A stretch of DNA of 64,000 nt, taken from assembly GCF_003966265.1 (NCBI RefSeq), contig NZ_RXNV01000009.1:62001-126000 (forward strand), written 5' to 3'. The notes beneath the pieces were generated by a model that was not told where the DNA came from, did no database searches, and saw only the letters and a list, made by a program, of their open reading frames with translations. The stretch's first letter is position 1. Every line of letters starts with the position of its first letter. The stretch comes from Shewanella atlantica. Lineage in GTDB: Bacteria; Pseudomonadota; Gammaproteobacteria; Enterobacterales; Shewanellaceae. Of this stretch, positions 54,129 to 63,185 are shown piece by piece. The position numbers and the translations under genes are program-made.

Positions 54129-55040
54129 TCAGGTTTGATTTAACTCAGCCAACACCTCACAAGCTTGTTGGTGGATATCCCCCGAGCCTTGTAACCAATG
54201 GATCTTGCCGCCATGACGTTCGATTCGTCTGAACCAGGTTTCCTGACGTTTTGCGTACTGACCGATAGCGATATTCAGCCTGTCGAACATATCCTCATAG
54301 CTGATTTGCCCAGCGATATATTGACTGACAAATCGATACTCGAGACCATAATATTCCAGCTGTTCGTGTGACACGCCCTTGTCCAATAGCCCCTGCACCT
54401 CTTCGACCATGCCCTGCTCGAAGCGCTCCTTTAATCTGGTCTTGATTCGCTTACGCAGAACCTTTCTGTCCCATTGGATACCAAAATAGAGCGGCCTGAT
54501 CTCGGGAAGTGCCTTAGGTGGCTTGGGGTCGACCTGTTTGCTTTTTGCGATTTCGATGGCGCGGTATAATCTGGGCCTTACCGTGAGATCGGTTTTTTCA
54601 TATTGAACGGCATCGAGCTCCAGCAGCAGCTTCTGAACCTGCTCCAGAGGTTGCAGATCGAGCTCCGCCCTCAGGGCTAAATCTTTATCCAACTGCACAA
54701 ATTCATAACCGGAAACCACGGCATCGACATATAACCCCGTACCACCGACCAGAATAGGCTGTTTATTGCGAGACTGAATATCGGTGAAAGCCTCGAAGAA
54801 ATCATTTTGAAATTGGAAGGCATTATATTCATGGCCGGGCTCGACAATATCGATAAGGTGATGCGGCACTTCGCCATATTCGGCAAGATCTTTACCCGAA
54901 CCAATATCCAGCCCCTTATAAACCTGCCTCGAGTCGGCTGAGATAATCTCTCCCTTGAGTTGTCTGGCAAGCTCAACACCCAAACGGGTTTTACCCGAAG
55001 CCGTAGCTCCAATGACCAGGATAAGGTTGAAATTTTTCAT
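54129..55040 (-). CDS. miaA: tRNA dimethylallyltransferase, divergent type
   Basis: A 303-residue MiaA-family enzyme, which prenylates A37 of UNN-reading tRNAs. P-loop GATASGKT, substrate motif ISADSRQVYKGLDIGSGKD, LIDIVEPGHEYNAFQFQNDF and PILVGGTGLYVDAVV are present. The SADSRQVYKGLDIGSGKD form differs from the SVDSALIYKGMDIGTAKP of gammaproteobacterial MiaA and looks more like Bacteroidetes-type enzymes; there is also no hfq or mutL neighbour. It is probably a second MiaA-like gene gained by transfer. An in-frame TTG at 55058 is an alternative start. Gene symbol is by family only. Confidence 0.85.
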   Translation of the reverse strand: MKNFNLILVIGATASGKTRLGVELARQLKGEIISADSRQVYKGLDIGSGKDLAEYGEVPHHLIDIVEPGHEYNAFQFQNDFFEAFTDIQSRNKQPILVGGTGLYVDAVVSGYEFVQLDKDLALRAELDLQPLEQVQKLLLELDAVQYEKTDLTVRPRLYRAIEIAKSKQVDPKPPKALPEIRPLYFGIQWDRKVLRKRIKTRLKERFEQGMVEEVQGLLDKGVSHEQLEYYGLEYRFVSQYIAGQISYEDMFDRLNIAIGQYAKRQETWFRRIERHGGKIHWLQGSGDIHQQACEVLAELNQT

Positions 55041-55262
55041 AGGTGGGCTGTTTTCCAATAACGGGCAAAAGATGAAAGTATAAATTTTACCTTAGCCCCG
55101 TAAAGCCGCCAACAGGATTCTGCTTTTGATAAGTGAAACTATGAGCCGACAGACCACTTCACAATATTTGCCGGCTCATATTAACCTGGAGAGACATCGA
55201 TAACGGCTGCCGTCTGATAAGAAGCGGCCACCGATGGTGAGATAATACCAATCGATATTAGC

Positions 55263-55973
55263 CTAGATACTGATTGCTGTCTCTAAGGCGACACTCATCA
55301 TATCGTTGAAAGACTTTTGCCTGTCTTCAGAGCTGAGTTTCTCACCGCGTTTAATATGGTCCGACACCGTGAGTATGGTTAACGCTCTGGCATCCAACTC
55401 GGCGGCCACACCATAGATCCCCGCCGCTTCCATGTCCACCGCCATGATCCCCATATCCTCCATCTTGGCGAACAGTTCGGGCTGCGGCGTATAGAAGAGA
55501 TCCGCCGAGAAAATATTACCCACACGAACCTTCACTTTCTGCTCGCGAGCCTTGTTCACTGCAGTCTCAAGCAGATGATAGTCGGCGATGGCGGCAAAAT
55601 CATGGTCGCTGAACCTCATGCGGTTGGTCTTAGAATCGGTCGAAGCCCCCATGGCTATCACCACATCCATCATATTCACATCATCGCGGACCGCGCCGCA
55701 ACTGCCGATTCGAATGACATTCTTCACATCAAATTCGGTGATTAACTCATGGACGTAGATACAGCAGGAGGGGATCCCCATGCCGTGGCCCATGACCGAA
55801 ATCCTGCCTCCCTTGTACGTACCCGTGAAACCTAACATGCCACGAACATCACAGACCTGCTTAGCATTCTCCAAATACTTGTCGGCAATATATCTTGCTC
55901 GCAGAGGATCGCCCGGCATGAGTATGGTCGGGGCAAAATCACCGGGGTTAGCATTAATGTGGGGAGTCGGCAT
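55263..55973 (-). CDS. deoD: Purine nucleoside phosphorylase DeoD-type
   Basis: A 236-residue hexameric-type purine nucleoside phosphorylase. MPTPHINANPGDFAPTILMP and GDPLRARYIA hold the phosphate-binding loop, VVDMEAAGIYG-like VDMEAAGIYGVAAELDAR binds the ribose, and LTVSDHI carries the catalytic aspartate. AAGGA is 7 nt before the ATG. It is a lone gene, separate from any deoCAB cluster in the window. It may work with the nucleoside importer at 23172-28004. Confidence 0.96.
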   Translation of the reverse strand: MPTPHINANPGDFAPTILMPGDPLRARYIADKYLENAKQVCDVRGMLGFTGTYKGGRISVMGHGMGIPSCCIYVHELITEFDVKNVIRIGSCGAVRDDVNMMDVVIAMGASTDSKTNRMRFSDHDFAAIADYHLLETAVNKAREQKVKVRVGNIFSADLFYTPQPELFAKMEDMGIMAVDMEAAGIYGVAAELDARALTILTVSDHIKRGEKLSSEDRQKSFNDMMSVALETAISI

Positions 55974-56387
55974 AACAAATTCCTTATTGCTTTAGTTGAC
56001 GATGATCTGAGTAAGAAACAGAAATCGGCCAATCGGACCAGGTCAAACAGGCTTCAGATGCGGGATTGCTTCTACTCACATTTACCCTAAATACTAGTTA
56101 ATTATTACGAGTTTGCGCTGATACTTTCATCAAATCCGAAAGTAATAGCTTAAGTTCAGGATGCAAAGCCGATGTACGAAGAGGTAAAGTCTCAGGTTTA
56201 GAATTTAAAAAGAAGATGCTTGGTGCTGAGATATTGGTCGTGAAAATCAGTTGGCACCGCCATAACCGAGTGTGAGTCAGGGTTGATAACTCACACAAAG
56301 TAGACGGTGCCTAATCTGGTGCAGAACCCGGTAGACTCAGCCCATAGGCATGGGCTAATAACCGGAAAGCGTCATTGAGCCAGATAA
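55974..56387. other. Intergenic region with no supported gene
   Basis: About 410 bp. A 66-codon minus-strand open frame at 56098-56298 has no ribosome binding site or family resemblance and was not accepted. Confidence 0.4.
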
Positions 56388-56987
56388 TTATTGATGCGCT
56401 GCCACATCCAGGGTCTGCCCATGCATCTCTCCCTTAACCGCCAGCTCATAAACTTTTGCTGTATCGGCAGCCGAAATACCCCAATCGGGATCCATACCCA
56501 TCATCACCATAGTTTCTTTAACGAACGCCGGTGCAATGACATTCAGCCTTAGCTGTTCAAGCTCCAATGCCGCCGCCTTAACAAAACTTTCCAACGCACC
56601 GTTAGCCATGCTGATCGATGCACTGCCAGGCATAGGTTGACGTGACAGGACACCGGAAGTCAGGGTCATAGAACCACCATGATTAATATAATCGCGCCCT
56701 ACTCTTAATAAATTCACCTGCCCCATCAACTTGTTGTTCAGTGCAAGTTCAAAGTCTTGATCACTGTGTGCATCCAGAGGCACGAAGTTTGCCAGACCGG
56801 CGGCAGACACCAGGGCATCCACCTGACCTACCTGCTCAAACATCTTTTTAATCGAATCTTTATCGCCGAGATCGACCCTGACATCACCATCGTTATAGTT
56901 GGCAGTGATCAGTTCATTATCACCGGACAAACGCTCATATACCGCTTTACCTATGGTGCCGCTGGCACCGATTATAAGAATTTTCAT
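56388..56987 (-). CDS. Short-chain dehydrogenase/reductase
   Basis: A 199-residue, short SDR protein. KILIIGASGTIGKAVYERLS is the NAD(P) motif, and DALVSAAGLAN the NAAG-equivalent. The tyrosine-lysine catalytic pair (YxxxK) is missing: the serine region reads TLTSGVLSRQPMPGSASISM and the expected Tyr-Lys reads SMANGALESF, so it belongs to the atypical group that lacks the classical active site. AGGAG precedes the ATG. The divergent LysR gene probably regulates it. Confidence 0.87.
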   Translation of the reverse strand: MKILIIGASGTIGKAVYERLSGDNELITANYNDGDVRVDLGDKDSIKKMFEQVGQVDALVSAAGLANFVPLDAHSDQDFELALNNKLMGQVNLLRVGRDYINHGGSMTLTSGVLSRQPMPGSASISMANGALESFVKAAALELEQLRLNVIAPAFVKETMVMMGMDPDWGISAADTAKVYELAVKGEMHGQTLDVAAHQ

Positions 56988-57112
56988 ACTGTCTCCTGTC
57001 GATATTCATCTGTTTTAAAGCCAGATATCGATTCGATACCTGTTAACTTGTTTTACAGCTTACACCTGTGATTAAATATGAAAAATAACCTTAAAATGAA
57101 TTGAATTTTCTC

Positions 57113-57994
57113 ATGAAGAGAAATATAGACCTTATCACCGCCATGAGAACATTCCTGGTCGTGGTCGAACGGCACAGCTTCAGCGCTGCATCCCGGGAGC
57201 TGAATATCGTGGTTTCTGCCGTCAGTCGTCAGGTCGCGGATCTGGAAAAACACTTCAACTGTCAGTTGCTCTACCGTACGACCAGAGCCATGCATCTAAC
57301 ATCTGAGGGTGAGCATTACCTGCGCCAGTTTCAGGAGATCATAGCCCGGCTGGATAATCTCGAATCTTTCTCCCGCCATCGTGGGGAGATCATTGCCGGT
57401 CATCTCAAGATAACGACTCCCCAGGACAGCTCTCTGATAGGTATTCAGGTCTCGATAGAAGCGTTCCTGAAGTTGCATCCTCAGGTGAAAATCTCGTGGT
57501 TACAGTTAAATCGCTACGTGGATCTGGTCGATGAAGGGGTCGATCTGGCATTAAGAGTGGGTGAGCTGCAGGATTCCAGCCTGGTCGCCCGTCCGTTTGG
57601 TATGTTTACACTGAAATTTGTCGCCAGTCCCGAATACCTGAGACTCCATGGCAACCCCGACCATCCCAGCCAACTGGCAAAATATCGCTGTATCTTAGAC
57701 AGCTCCAACCGCCAGCCCGGACGCTGGCAATACCGGGGATCAGGCAAAGAACAGCAGGCCAGGGTCAGCGCCGATGTCGAAGTGAATAGTGGCGAAATGG
57801 TGGCTCAATTTGCCGCCGCCGATCAGGGGATAGCCCAACTCCCCGACTTTCTGGTACAAAAGCATATTGAAGACGGCAGACTGGTAAGTATTCTGGAGGA
57901 GTTCGTCATCCCGCCAATCCCTATGTATCTGGTCTACCCGGCTAAACGGATGAAGAGTCCGGCACTGGAGGCCTTGCTCGAATTTTTGCTTTAA
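57113..57994 (+). CDS. LysR-family transcriptional regulator
   Basis: A 293-residue regulator. HTH: HSFSAASRELNIVVSAVSRQ with wing LLYRTTRAMHLTSEGEHYLR. The effector domain includes LNRYVDLVDEGVDLALRVGE. ATG at 57113 is used; an upstream in-frame TTG at 57101 is less likely. It diverges from the SDR gene across 125 bp. Confidence 0.92.
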   Translation: MKRNIDLITAMRTFLVVVERHSFSAASRELNIVVSAVSRQVADLEKHFNCQLLYRTTRAMHLTSEGEHYLRQFQEIIARLDNLESFSRHRGEIIAGHLKITTPQDSSLIGIQVSIEAFLKLHPQVKISWLQLNRYVDLVDEGVDLALRVGELQDSSLVARPFGMFTLKFVASPEYLRLHGNPDHPSQLAKYRCILDSSNRQPGRWQYRGSGKEQQARVSADVEVNSGEMVAQFAAADQGIAQLPDFLVQKHIEDGRLVSILEEFVIPPIPMYLVYPAKRMKSPALEALLEFLL

Positions 57995-58306
57995 GTCAGA
58001 TAAGAGAGAGTTTCACTCTCTCAAGCAATATCTTTATACGAAAAGTAGCCCGCCATTAAACTAAGCGTTTATAACCATACATATTTTCAAACCCCGGGAT
58101 CCTTGACTCCCAAACGGGGGTATCCGCACCGATTATCTCCCTCAGGGTATCGATAAGTACTTAAAACAGAGGGATAACAACTTAATCGGCCAGGCATATG
58201 AGGGGCGATTCTGAGCTGCTCCGCAGTCGGTCCATTGAAGCCGTGATAACCTCAATCACGGCTCTCTAATCGCTTGACCGTAGCCAACCTTATCTCTCGC
58301 TCTCAC
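57995..58306. other. Intergenic region with a small hairpin
   Basis: GAGAGAG-TTTCA-CTCTCTC at 58004-58022, with AAGCAATATCTTT following, is a possible weak terminator for the LysR gene. No gene is visible in the rest. Confidence 0.45.
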
Positions 58307-58840
58307 TTACTTTAAATGATCCAGATGACTGACCGCATCCTTTAGCTGTTCATCAAGCTCTGCGTGCTTCATCACCAGCTTTTCACTATCAAAATTATCA
58401 AAGAAGCTGGGAATTGACAGACTGGCCTTCACAACACCATTGAAATATGGCGCCGATTGAATAGCCATGGCTAAAACACTGGAAGCGCCCATTGAGCCGG
58501 GGGAGGTAGCTAAGAGCACCATAGCTTTATTTTGGTAAACTTTTGGCTCGATACGGGAACACCAATCGAACAAGTTTTTATATGCCACGGTATAAGAACC
58601 ATTATGCTCGGCGAAGGCGATGATGATCCCATCACTTTCACCTATTTTGGCCAGAAAATCTTTTGCAAGTTGGGGGTGTCCCAACTCCTCCTCTCTGTCT
58701 TGTCCATAGAGGGGCAGTTCGTAGTCATTGATGTCTAATACTTCAACCTCAACCTTAGTCAGGAGAGACGCAGCATACTCTACTAACTGTTTATTAATCG
58801 ATTTACTGTGATTCGTTGCGGCAAAAGCGATAACTTTCAT
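58307..58840 (-). CDS. NADPH-dependent FMN reductase-like protein
   Basis: A 177-residue flavodoxin-fold protein. KVIAFAATNHSKSINKQLVE forms the phosphate-binding start, DIIDYELPLYG-like DINDYELPLYG follows, and IAFAEHNGSYTVAYKNLFDW is the flavin-contact region with LLATSPGSMGASSVLA. It reduces FMN, quinones or azo compounds with NADPH, cytoplasmic. AGGAG lies 6 nt before the ATG. Confidence 0.9.
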   Translation of the reverse strand: MKVIAFAATNHSKSINKQLVEYAASLLTKVEVEVLDINDYELPLYGQDREEELGHPQLAKDFLAKIGESDGIIIAFAEHNGSYTVAYKNLFDWCSRIEPKVYQNKAMVLLATSPGSMGASSVLAMAIQSAPYFNGVVKASLSIPSFFDNFDSEKLVMKHAELDEQLKDAVSHLDHLK

Positions 58841-59166
58841 GGGTTACTCCTATGGTTCATCAAGAATAAATCGGACTAGATAACTGTTTATCACTCAATT
58901 GTAGTTCCGCTATCTCGGTTATAAAGTTCTTAAGTCAGATGGTTAATCTAAATAGAACATTTCCTTCTTCCCTGCCAGCTTTGCCGCTACCGGTTCAGCG
59001 GAACACTATAGGAGTCTCATCTCTTCTCAAATATAAATTCTCCCACTGGAGCACAAGTTTGACGACACCTGCGATCGCGACTATATGAAGTAGAAGCACA
59101 ACAAAAATACCTCGACATAGGGCTTAGTTCTTTTCCCTGAACTCTGATTTTAAGTGATTTCTTAAT

Positions 59167-60789
59167 ATGACGGCACTCAGTAACAAACAGATTGCAGAGC
59201 GGTTACACCACCTTACTACCTTAAGTATTGCCCTTAATGACATCAAGAACATCAAGGTCCTGCTGGAGCAAATTCTACAAACCGCAAGAAACATCGCCAA
59301 TGCCGATGGGGGTACCCTCTACCGGGTCAGCGCCGATAAATGCTCGCTCGAGTTCGATATCCTTATCAATGACTCTCTGGGGCTACATTTTGGTGGTACA
59401 CAGGAGAAAACGGAGCAGATGCGCTCCATTCCTCTGACTCTGGACAACGGGGAGCCTAATTTAGAAGCCGTTGTCGCCTACGCAGCAAACCGCAAAGAAT
59501 CCGTCAACATCGAACAGGTTTACGATACTCCCCTGTTCAGCTTTTTGGGGATGCGAAAATTCGATGAGTTCTATGGCTATCACTGCCAGTCTCTGCTGAC
59601 AGTTCCCATGCTGGATCATAACTCCGAGTTAGTCGGCGTACTGCAGCTGGTGAACTCCAAAGAATCTTTCTCCCATCTGGTTCAACCATTCTCGATGACG
59701 GACCAGCTGTTTATTGAGGCACTCACCTCTCAGGCTGCTATCGCCATCACCAATCAGGAACTGATATTACAGCTGGAAAACCTGCTCGAGTCTCTGGTGA
59801 ATTTAATCAACATAGGCATAGATGAGAAGTCACCCAATACGGGTAGGCACTGCCAACAGGTGCCTAAGTTAACCATGATGCTGGCCGATGCCGCACAAGC
59901 GACCAATGAGGGGGCATTAAAAGATTTCTCCATGTCCGAAAGTGAACGCTACGAGCTCTGGCTAGCGGGGATGCTACATGACTGCGGTAAGATAACGACA
60001 CCTGTGCATGTCATCGAGAAAGCCACTAAGTTACAGACTATCTTCGACCGTATCCATCTGATCGATACACGCTTCGAGCTCCTCAGGCGAGACGTTGAGA
60101 TCGACTTCCTGAAACAGCAAGCCATACAGGGGCCATCTGAGCAGAAATCCCGAGAGTTGGAGAATAAGCTAAAACAATTCGAGCATGACCGCACTTTTCT
60201 GGCTTATGCCAATATCGGCAGCGAGCGAATGAAAGATGAAGATCTGCAGCGCGTCGCCACCATCGCCAATTACACCTGGATAGATCATCAGGGCAATACG
60301 CAAGCTTTGCTCAATGAAGAGGAGGTTGAAAACCTGATGATCCCGGCGGGCACCCTGACCAATGATGAGCGAAAGGTTATCAACAACCATATCTCAGTCA
60401 CCATACGCATGCTGGAAACCTTGCCCTGGCCGAAGCATCTGCAACATATTCCTGAGTTTGCAGGCGGGCATCATGAGCGGATGGACGGGAAAGGCTATCC
60501 CCGAGGCCTACGCGGCGAAGATATGTCGGTACAGGCAAGGGTTATGGCGATCGCCGATATCTTTGAAGCCTTAACGGCTAAGGACCGCCCCTATAAGACG
60601 GGGAAAACGCTGTCAGAATCCTTGAGAATTCTGGGAAAATTTAGTCTCAATGGACATATCGACCCCGAGCTGTTCCATATTTTTGTCACACAGAAAGTGT
60701 ATCTGGAGTACGCCAATCAATTTATGGATAGCGCACAAATTGATGAGGTAGATGAAAGCAAGATCCCCGGTTACTCGAAGCCTCAATAA
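59167..60789 (+). CDS. GAF/HD-GYP c-di-GMP phosphodiesterase
   Basis: A 540-residue protein. The N-terminal GAF domain is at about 25-190 (ILQTARNIANADGGTLYRV, then SLLTVPMLDHNSELVGVLQL). The HD-GYP domain carries HDCGK and HHERMDGKGYP. Between them lies an unusual insertion of about 110 residues with predicted coiled coil (EQKSRELENKLKQFEHD), after HVIEKATKL and before GTLTNDERKVINNH. It should hydrolyse c-di-GMP under GAF control. First of four clustered genes on this strand; the next begins 9 bp downstream. The 58841-59166 gap upstream holds no gene. Confidence 0.9.
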   Translation: MTALSNKQIAERLHHLTTLSIALNDIKNIKVLLEQILQTARNIANADGGTLYRVSADKCSLEFDILINDSLGLHFGGTQEKTEQMRSIPLTLDNGEPNLEAVVAYAANRKESVNIEQVYDTPLFSFLGMRKFDEFYGYHCQSLLTVPMLDHNSELVGVLQLVNSKESFSHLVQPFSMTDQLFIEALTSQAAIAITNQELILQLENLLESLVNLINIGIDEKSPNTGRHCQQVPKLTMMLADAAQATNEGALKDFSMSESERYELWLAGMLHDCGKITTPVHVIEKATKLQTIFDRIHLIDTRFELLRRDVEIDFLKQQAIQGPSEQKSRELENKLKQFEHDRTFLAYANIGSERMKDEDLQRVATIANYTWIDHQGNTQALLNEEEVENLMIPAGTLTNDERKVINNHISVTIRMLETLPWPKHLQHIPEFAGGHHERMDGKGYPRGLRGEDMSVQARVMAIADIFEALTAKDRPYKTGKTLSESLRILGKFSLNGHIDPELFHIFVTQKVYLEYANQFMDSAQIDEVDESKIPGYSKPQ

Positions 60790-60798
60790 GCAGAACTG

Positions 60799-62625
60799 AT
60801 GAATAAGAGCAGCCACTTTCTCAATATATTCAGCTTAGGCTTCCTGTTATTGGTCCTCACCGAGGTGTTCTGGATTAAGATGCTGGAGCCTCTGGAATTT
60901 GGTCTTTCAGACTATTTAGTCAAGATACATGCCCAAAGCGTAAAGCCTGACCCTGACATAGTGATTGTTAATATCGATGATGCCAGCCTGGCCCGAATGG
61001 AGAATCAGGTAGGCAGCTGGTTCTGGCCTCGCTCGGTTCATGGTGAAATGGTCGAGGGGATCAGCAAGCAACACCCTAAGGCCATAGTGTTCGATCTCTC
61101 TTTCGTCGAACGGGATCTCTATCGAGCAGAGAGTGACACCATGTTCAATCAGGCTCTCGAGGATAAGCAGAATATCTTTTTCGCCATGGTGCGCCTCGAC
61201 TCAGAGCAAGATAAGAATGGACCCGAACTTGCGCTTATCGCCGATAAAGTTGGCTTAATCAGAACCGAAAAGGCGATGCAAAATGCCAGAGCCGCGCTTA
61301 TGCCACCGCTGGCGATCGATTCTAAATTCTGGCGTTTAGGCACGGTGAACTTTCTTAATGACAGTGATGGTGTGGGACGAAAATATGATGTCTATAGGGA
61401 TCTTTACGGCTGGTTACTGCCCTCTCTGCCAGCCCGGGTCGTGAGTGAACTCGGTTACGAGCTTCCCATGGTCGAGCATATTACACTCTCATGGCGTGGC
61501 CCGAAAAATCCCTATGGAAGGCTATCCTATGCCGATCTCTATGAAGACTTTAATCGGGAGATGCCCCTCAGAGACCCCAAGGAGTTAGCGAATAAAATTG
61601 TCATCATTGGCGCCGACGCCTCGGCGCTACATGATGTTAGAGTGACGCCAATCGATAGTCTCTATTCCGGCCTGGACATTCTCGCTACCGCCATAGATAA
61701 CCTGAAGAACCAAAGCTATATGACGACGCTACCGTTATGGAGTTACTTGCTGATATGTTTGGCCGCCATTATCGGCGTTTATGTGTGTTTCATCTTCAGG
61801 GTCAACGCCATTTTCGTGGGACTCTCACTCCTGGGGGTAAGCGCTGTAGCCCTGCTCACCAGCTATCTGTTATTGAACCGGCAGATCTTACTTCATATGT
61901 TAACGCCACTCTTATTGATGTGGCTCTACTACTTCTCTCTATCGCTGCGCGAGTACCTGATCGAGCTAAGAGCGAGGAAAAAAACGGTTGAACTCTTCAG
62001 CCGATTCGTCGACCCGGTTGTGGTGAAAGAGCTAGTCTCAAGCGAGGGCTTAAGTCGTGAAGGGGAGAGCCGACAGGTCTCTGTACTGTTTTCTGATATT
62101 CGCGGCTTCACCAGCCTCTCAGAAAACCGTACGCCACAAGAGGTGGTGAGCCTGTTAAACCGTTACTTTACCCTGCAGGTGGCCGTGGTATTTAAGCATG
62201 GAGGTTCACTGGATAAGTTTATCGGTGACTGCATCATGGCCTTCTGGGGTGCTCCTCTGGACGACCCGCAGCACGCAACTCATGCGATCAATGCCGCACT
62301 GGAGATGGCGGAGGTTCTGCAGCAATTCAAAGAGGAGCTGGGGGAGCAGGATGCCAACTTTGATGTTGGCATCGGGATCCATTCGGGCCCCGCCGTGGTC
62401 GGCCTTATCGGCTCGGAGCAACGTAAGGAATATACCGCCATCGGAGACACGGTAAATTTAGCCAGCAGAATAGAAGGCCTGACTAAGGGGGTCTCCCGAA
62501 TTTTAGTGTCCGGTGACACCATGGAACTGTGCGCCGACCACTTTGACTTCAAGCCCTACGGCTTCTATAAGGTTAAGGGTCGTGCACAAGAAGTTGAACT
62601 TTTCGCACCGGTAAGGAAAACCTGA
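60799..62625 (+). CDS. CHASE2 adenylate cyclase
   Basis: A 608-residue receptor cyclase. The N-terminal TM helix is followed by a periplasmic CHASE2 sensor domain (residues about 35-310: VIVNIDDASLARMENQVGSW, KAIVFDLSFVERDLY). Three TM helices (about 312-380) and a class III cyclase catalytic domain complete it. Catalytic aspartates lie in SVLFSDIRGFTSLSE and FIGDCIMAFWG, with IGDTVNLASRIEGL following. It makes cAMP from ATP in response to an unknown extracytoplasmic signal. The stop overlaps the next gene by one base. Confidence 0.92.
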   Translation: MNKSSHFLNIFSLGFLLLVLTEVFWIKMLEPLEFGLSDYLVKIHAQSVKPDPDIVIVNIDDASLARMENQVGSWFWPRSVHGEMVEGISKQHPKAIVFDLSFVERDLYRAESDTMFNQALEDKQNIFFAMVRLDSEQDKNGPELALIADKVGLIRTEKAMQNARAALMPPLAIDSKFWRLGTVNFLNDSDGVGRKYDVYRDLYGWLLPSLPARVVSELGYELPMVEHITLSWRGPKNPYGRLSYADLYEDFNREMPLRDPKELANKIVIIGADASALHDVRVTPIDSLYSGLDILATAIDNLKNQSYMTTLPLWSYLLICLAAIIGVYVCFIFRVNAIFVGLSLLGVSAVALLTSYLLLNRQILLHMLTPLLLMWLYYFSLSLREYLIELRARKKTVELFSRFVDPVVVKELVSSEGLSREGESRQVSVLFSDIRGFTSLSENRTPQEVVSLLNRYFTLQVAVVFKHGGSLDKFIGDCIMAFWGAPLDDPQHATHAINAALEMAEVLQQFKEELGEQDANFDVGIGIHSGPAVVGLIGSEQRKEYTAIGDTVNLASRIEGLTKGVSRILVSGDTMELCADHFDFKPYGFYKVKGRAQEVELFAPVRKT

Positions 62626-63185
62626 TGAAACAATTTTTAGCGGCTCGAAAAGCGATGCGACTCTGGCTGATAATGCCTTTATTCGCAGTGGCAAGCCCCT
62701 GCCTCGGACAGGATAAAGCAGAGCAGGAAAACGCGAGTCTGGTAAGAGATACTGAGCTTAAACGCAAGCCATTCAGCGATGCGCCCACGATCACAACCCT
62801 CCCCCAGGCGCTCGATATCCTTGTACTTTCACGGCAATCCAGTTGGTTGCAGATCAGGGCTGAAGATTATACCGGCTGGGTGAAGATGTTCAGTGTGCGT
62901 TTTACAGGTTATGCAGCACAGACATCAGACTCTTTCGCCGGTACCAAAGAGTTATTCAACCTCATCACCACGGGGAGCAGTGGTAGCACAGTCACGACCG
63001 CTTCTCGCGGGCTCGATGAGAACAAGTTTTCAGACCCCGCCCCTAACCCGGATGCCTTTGCAGTCATGCAAAGCCTGACAACATCTAAAACTGAAGCTCA
63101 CTCCTTCGCTAAAGAGCAAAACCTTCGTGAACAGCAACAGGATTATCTTCAGGTATCAACACCTGGTTCCGGAGATAAATCATGA
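62625..63185 (+). CDS. Secreted SH3-domain protein
   Basis: A 186-residue protein with a signal peptide (ending near ASPCLGQD). A bacterial SH3-like domain (about 40-90) shows the ELKRKPFSDAPTITTLPQAL and SSWLQIRAEDYTGWVKMFSV pattern of SH3_3. The tail is polar and low complexity. It overlaps the cyclase stop (TGATG) and the peptidase start (ATGA), so the three are translationally coupled. It may bind cell wall or a membrane partner, perhaps the cyclase sensor. Confidence 0.78.
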   Translation: MKQFLAARKAMRLWLIMPLFAVASPCLGQDKAEQENASLVRDTELKRKPFSDAPTITTLPQALDILVLSRQSSWLQIRAEDYTGWVKMFSVRFTGYAAQTSDSFAGTKELFNLITTGSSGSTVTTASRGLDENKFSDPAPNPDAFAVMQSLTTSKTEAHSFAKEQNLREQQQDYLQVSTPGSGDKS

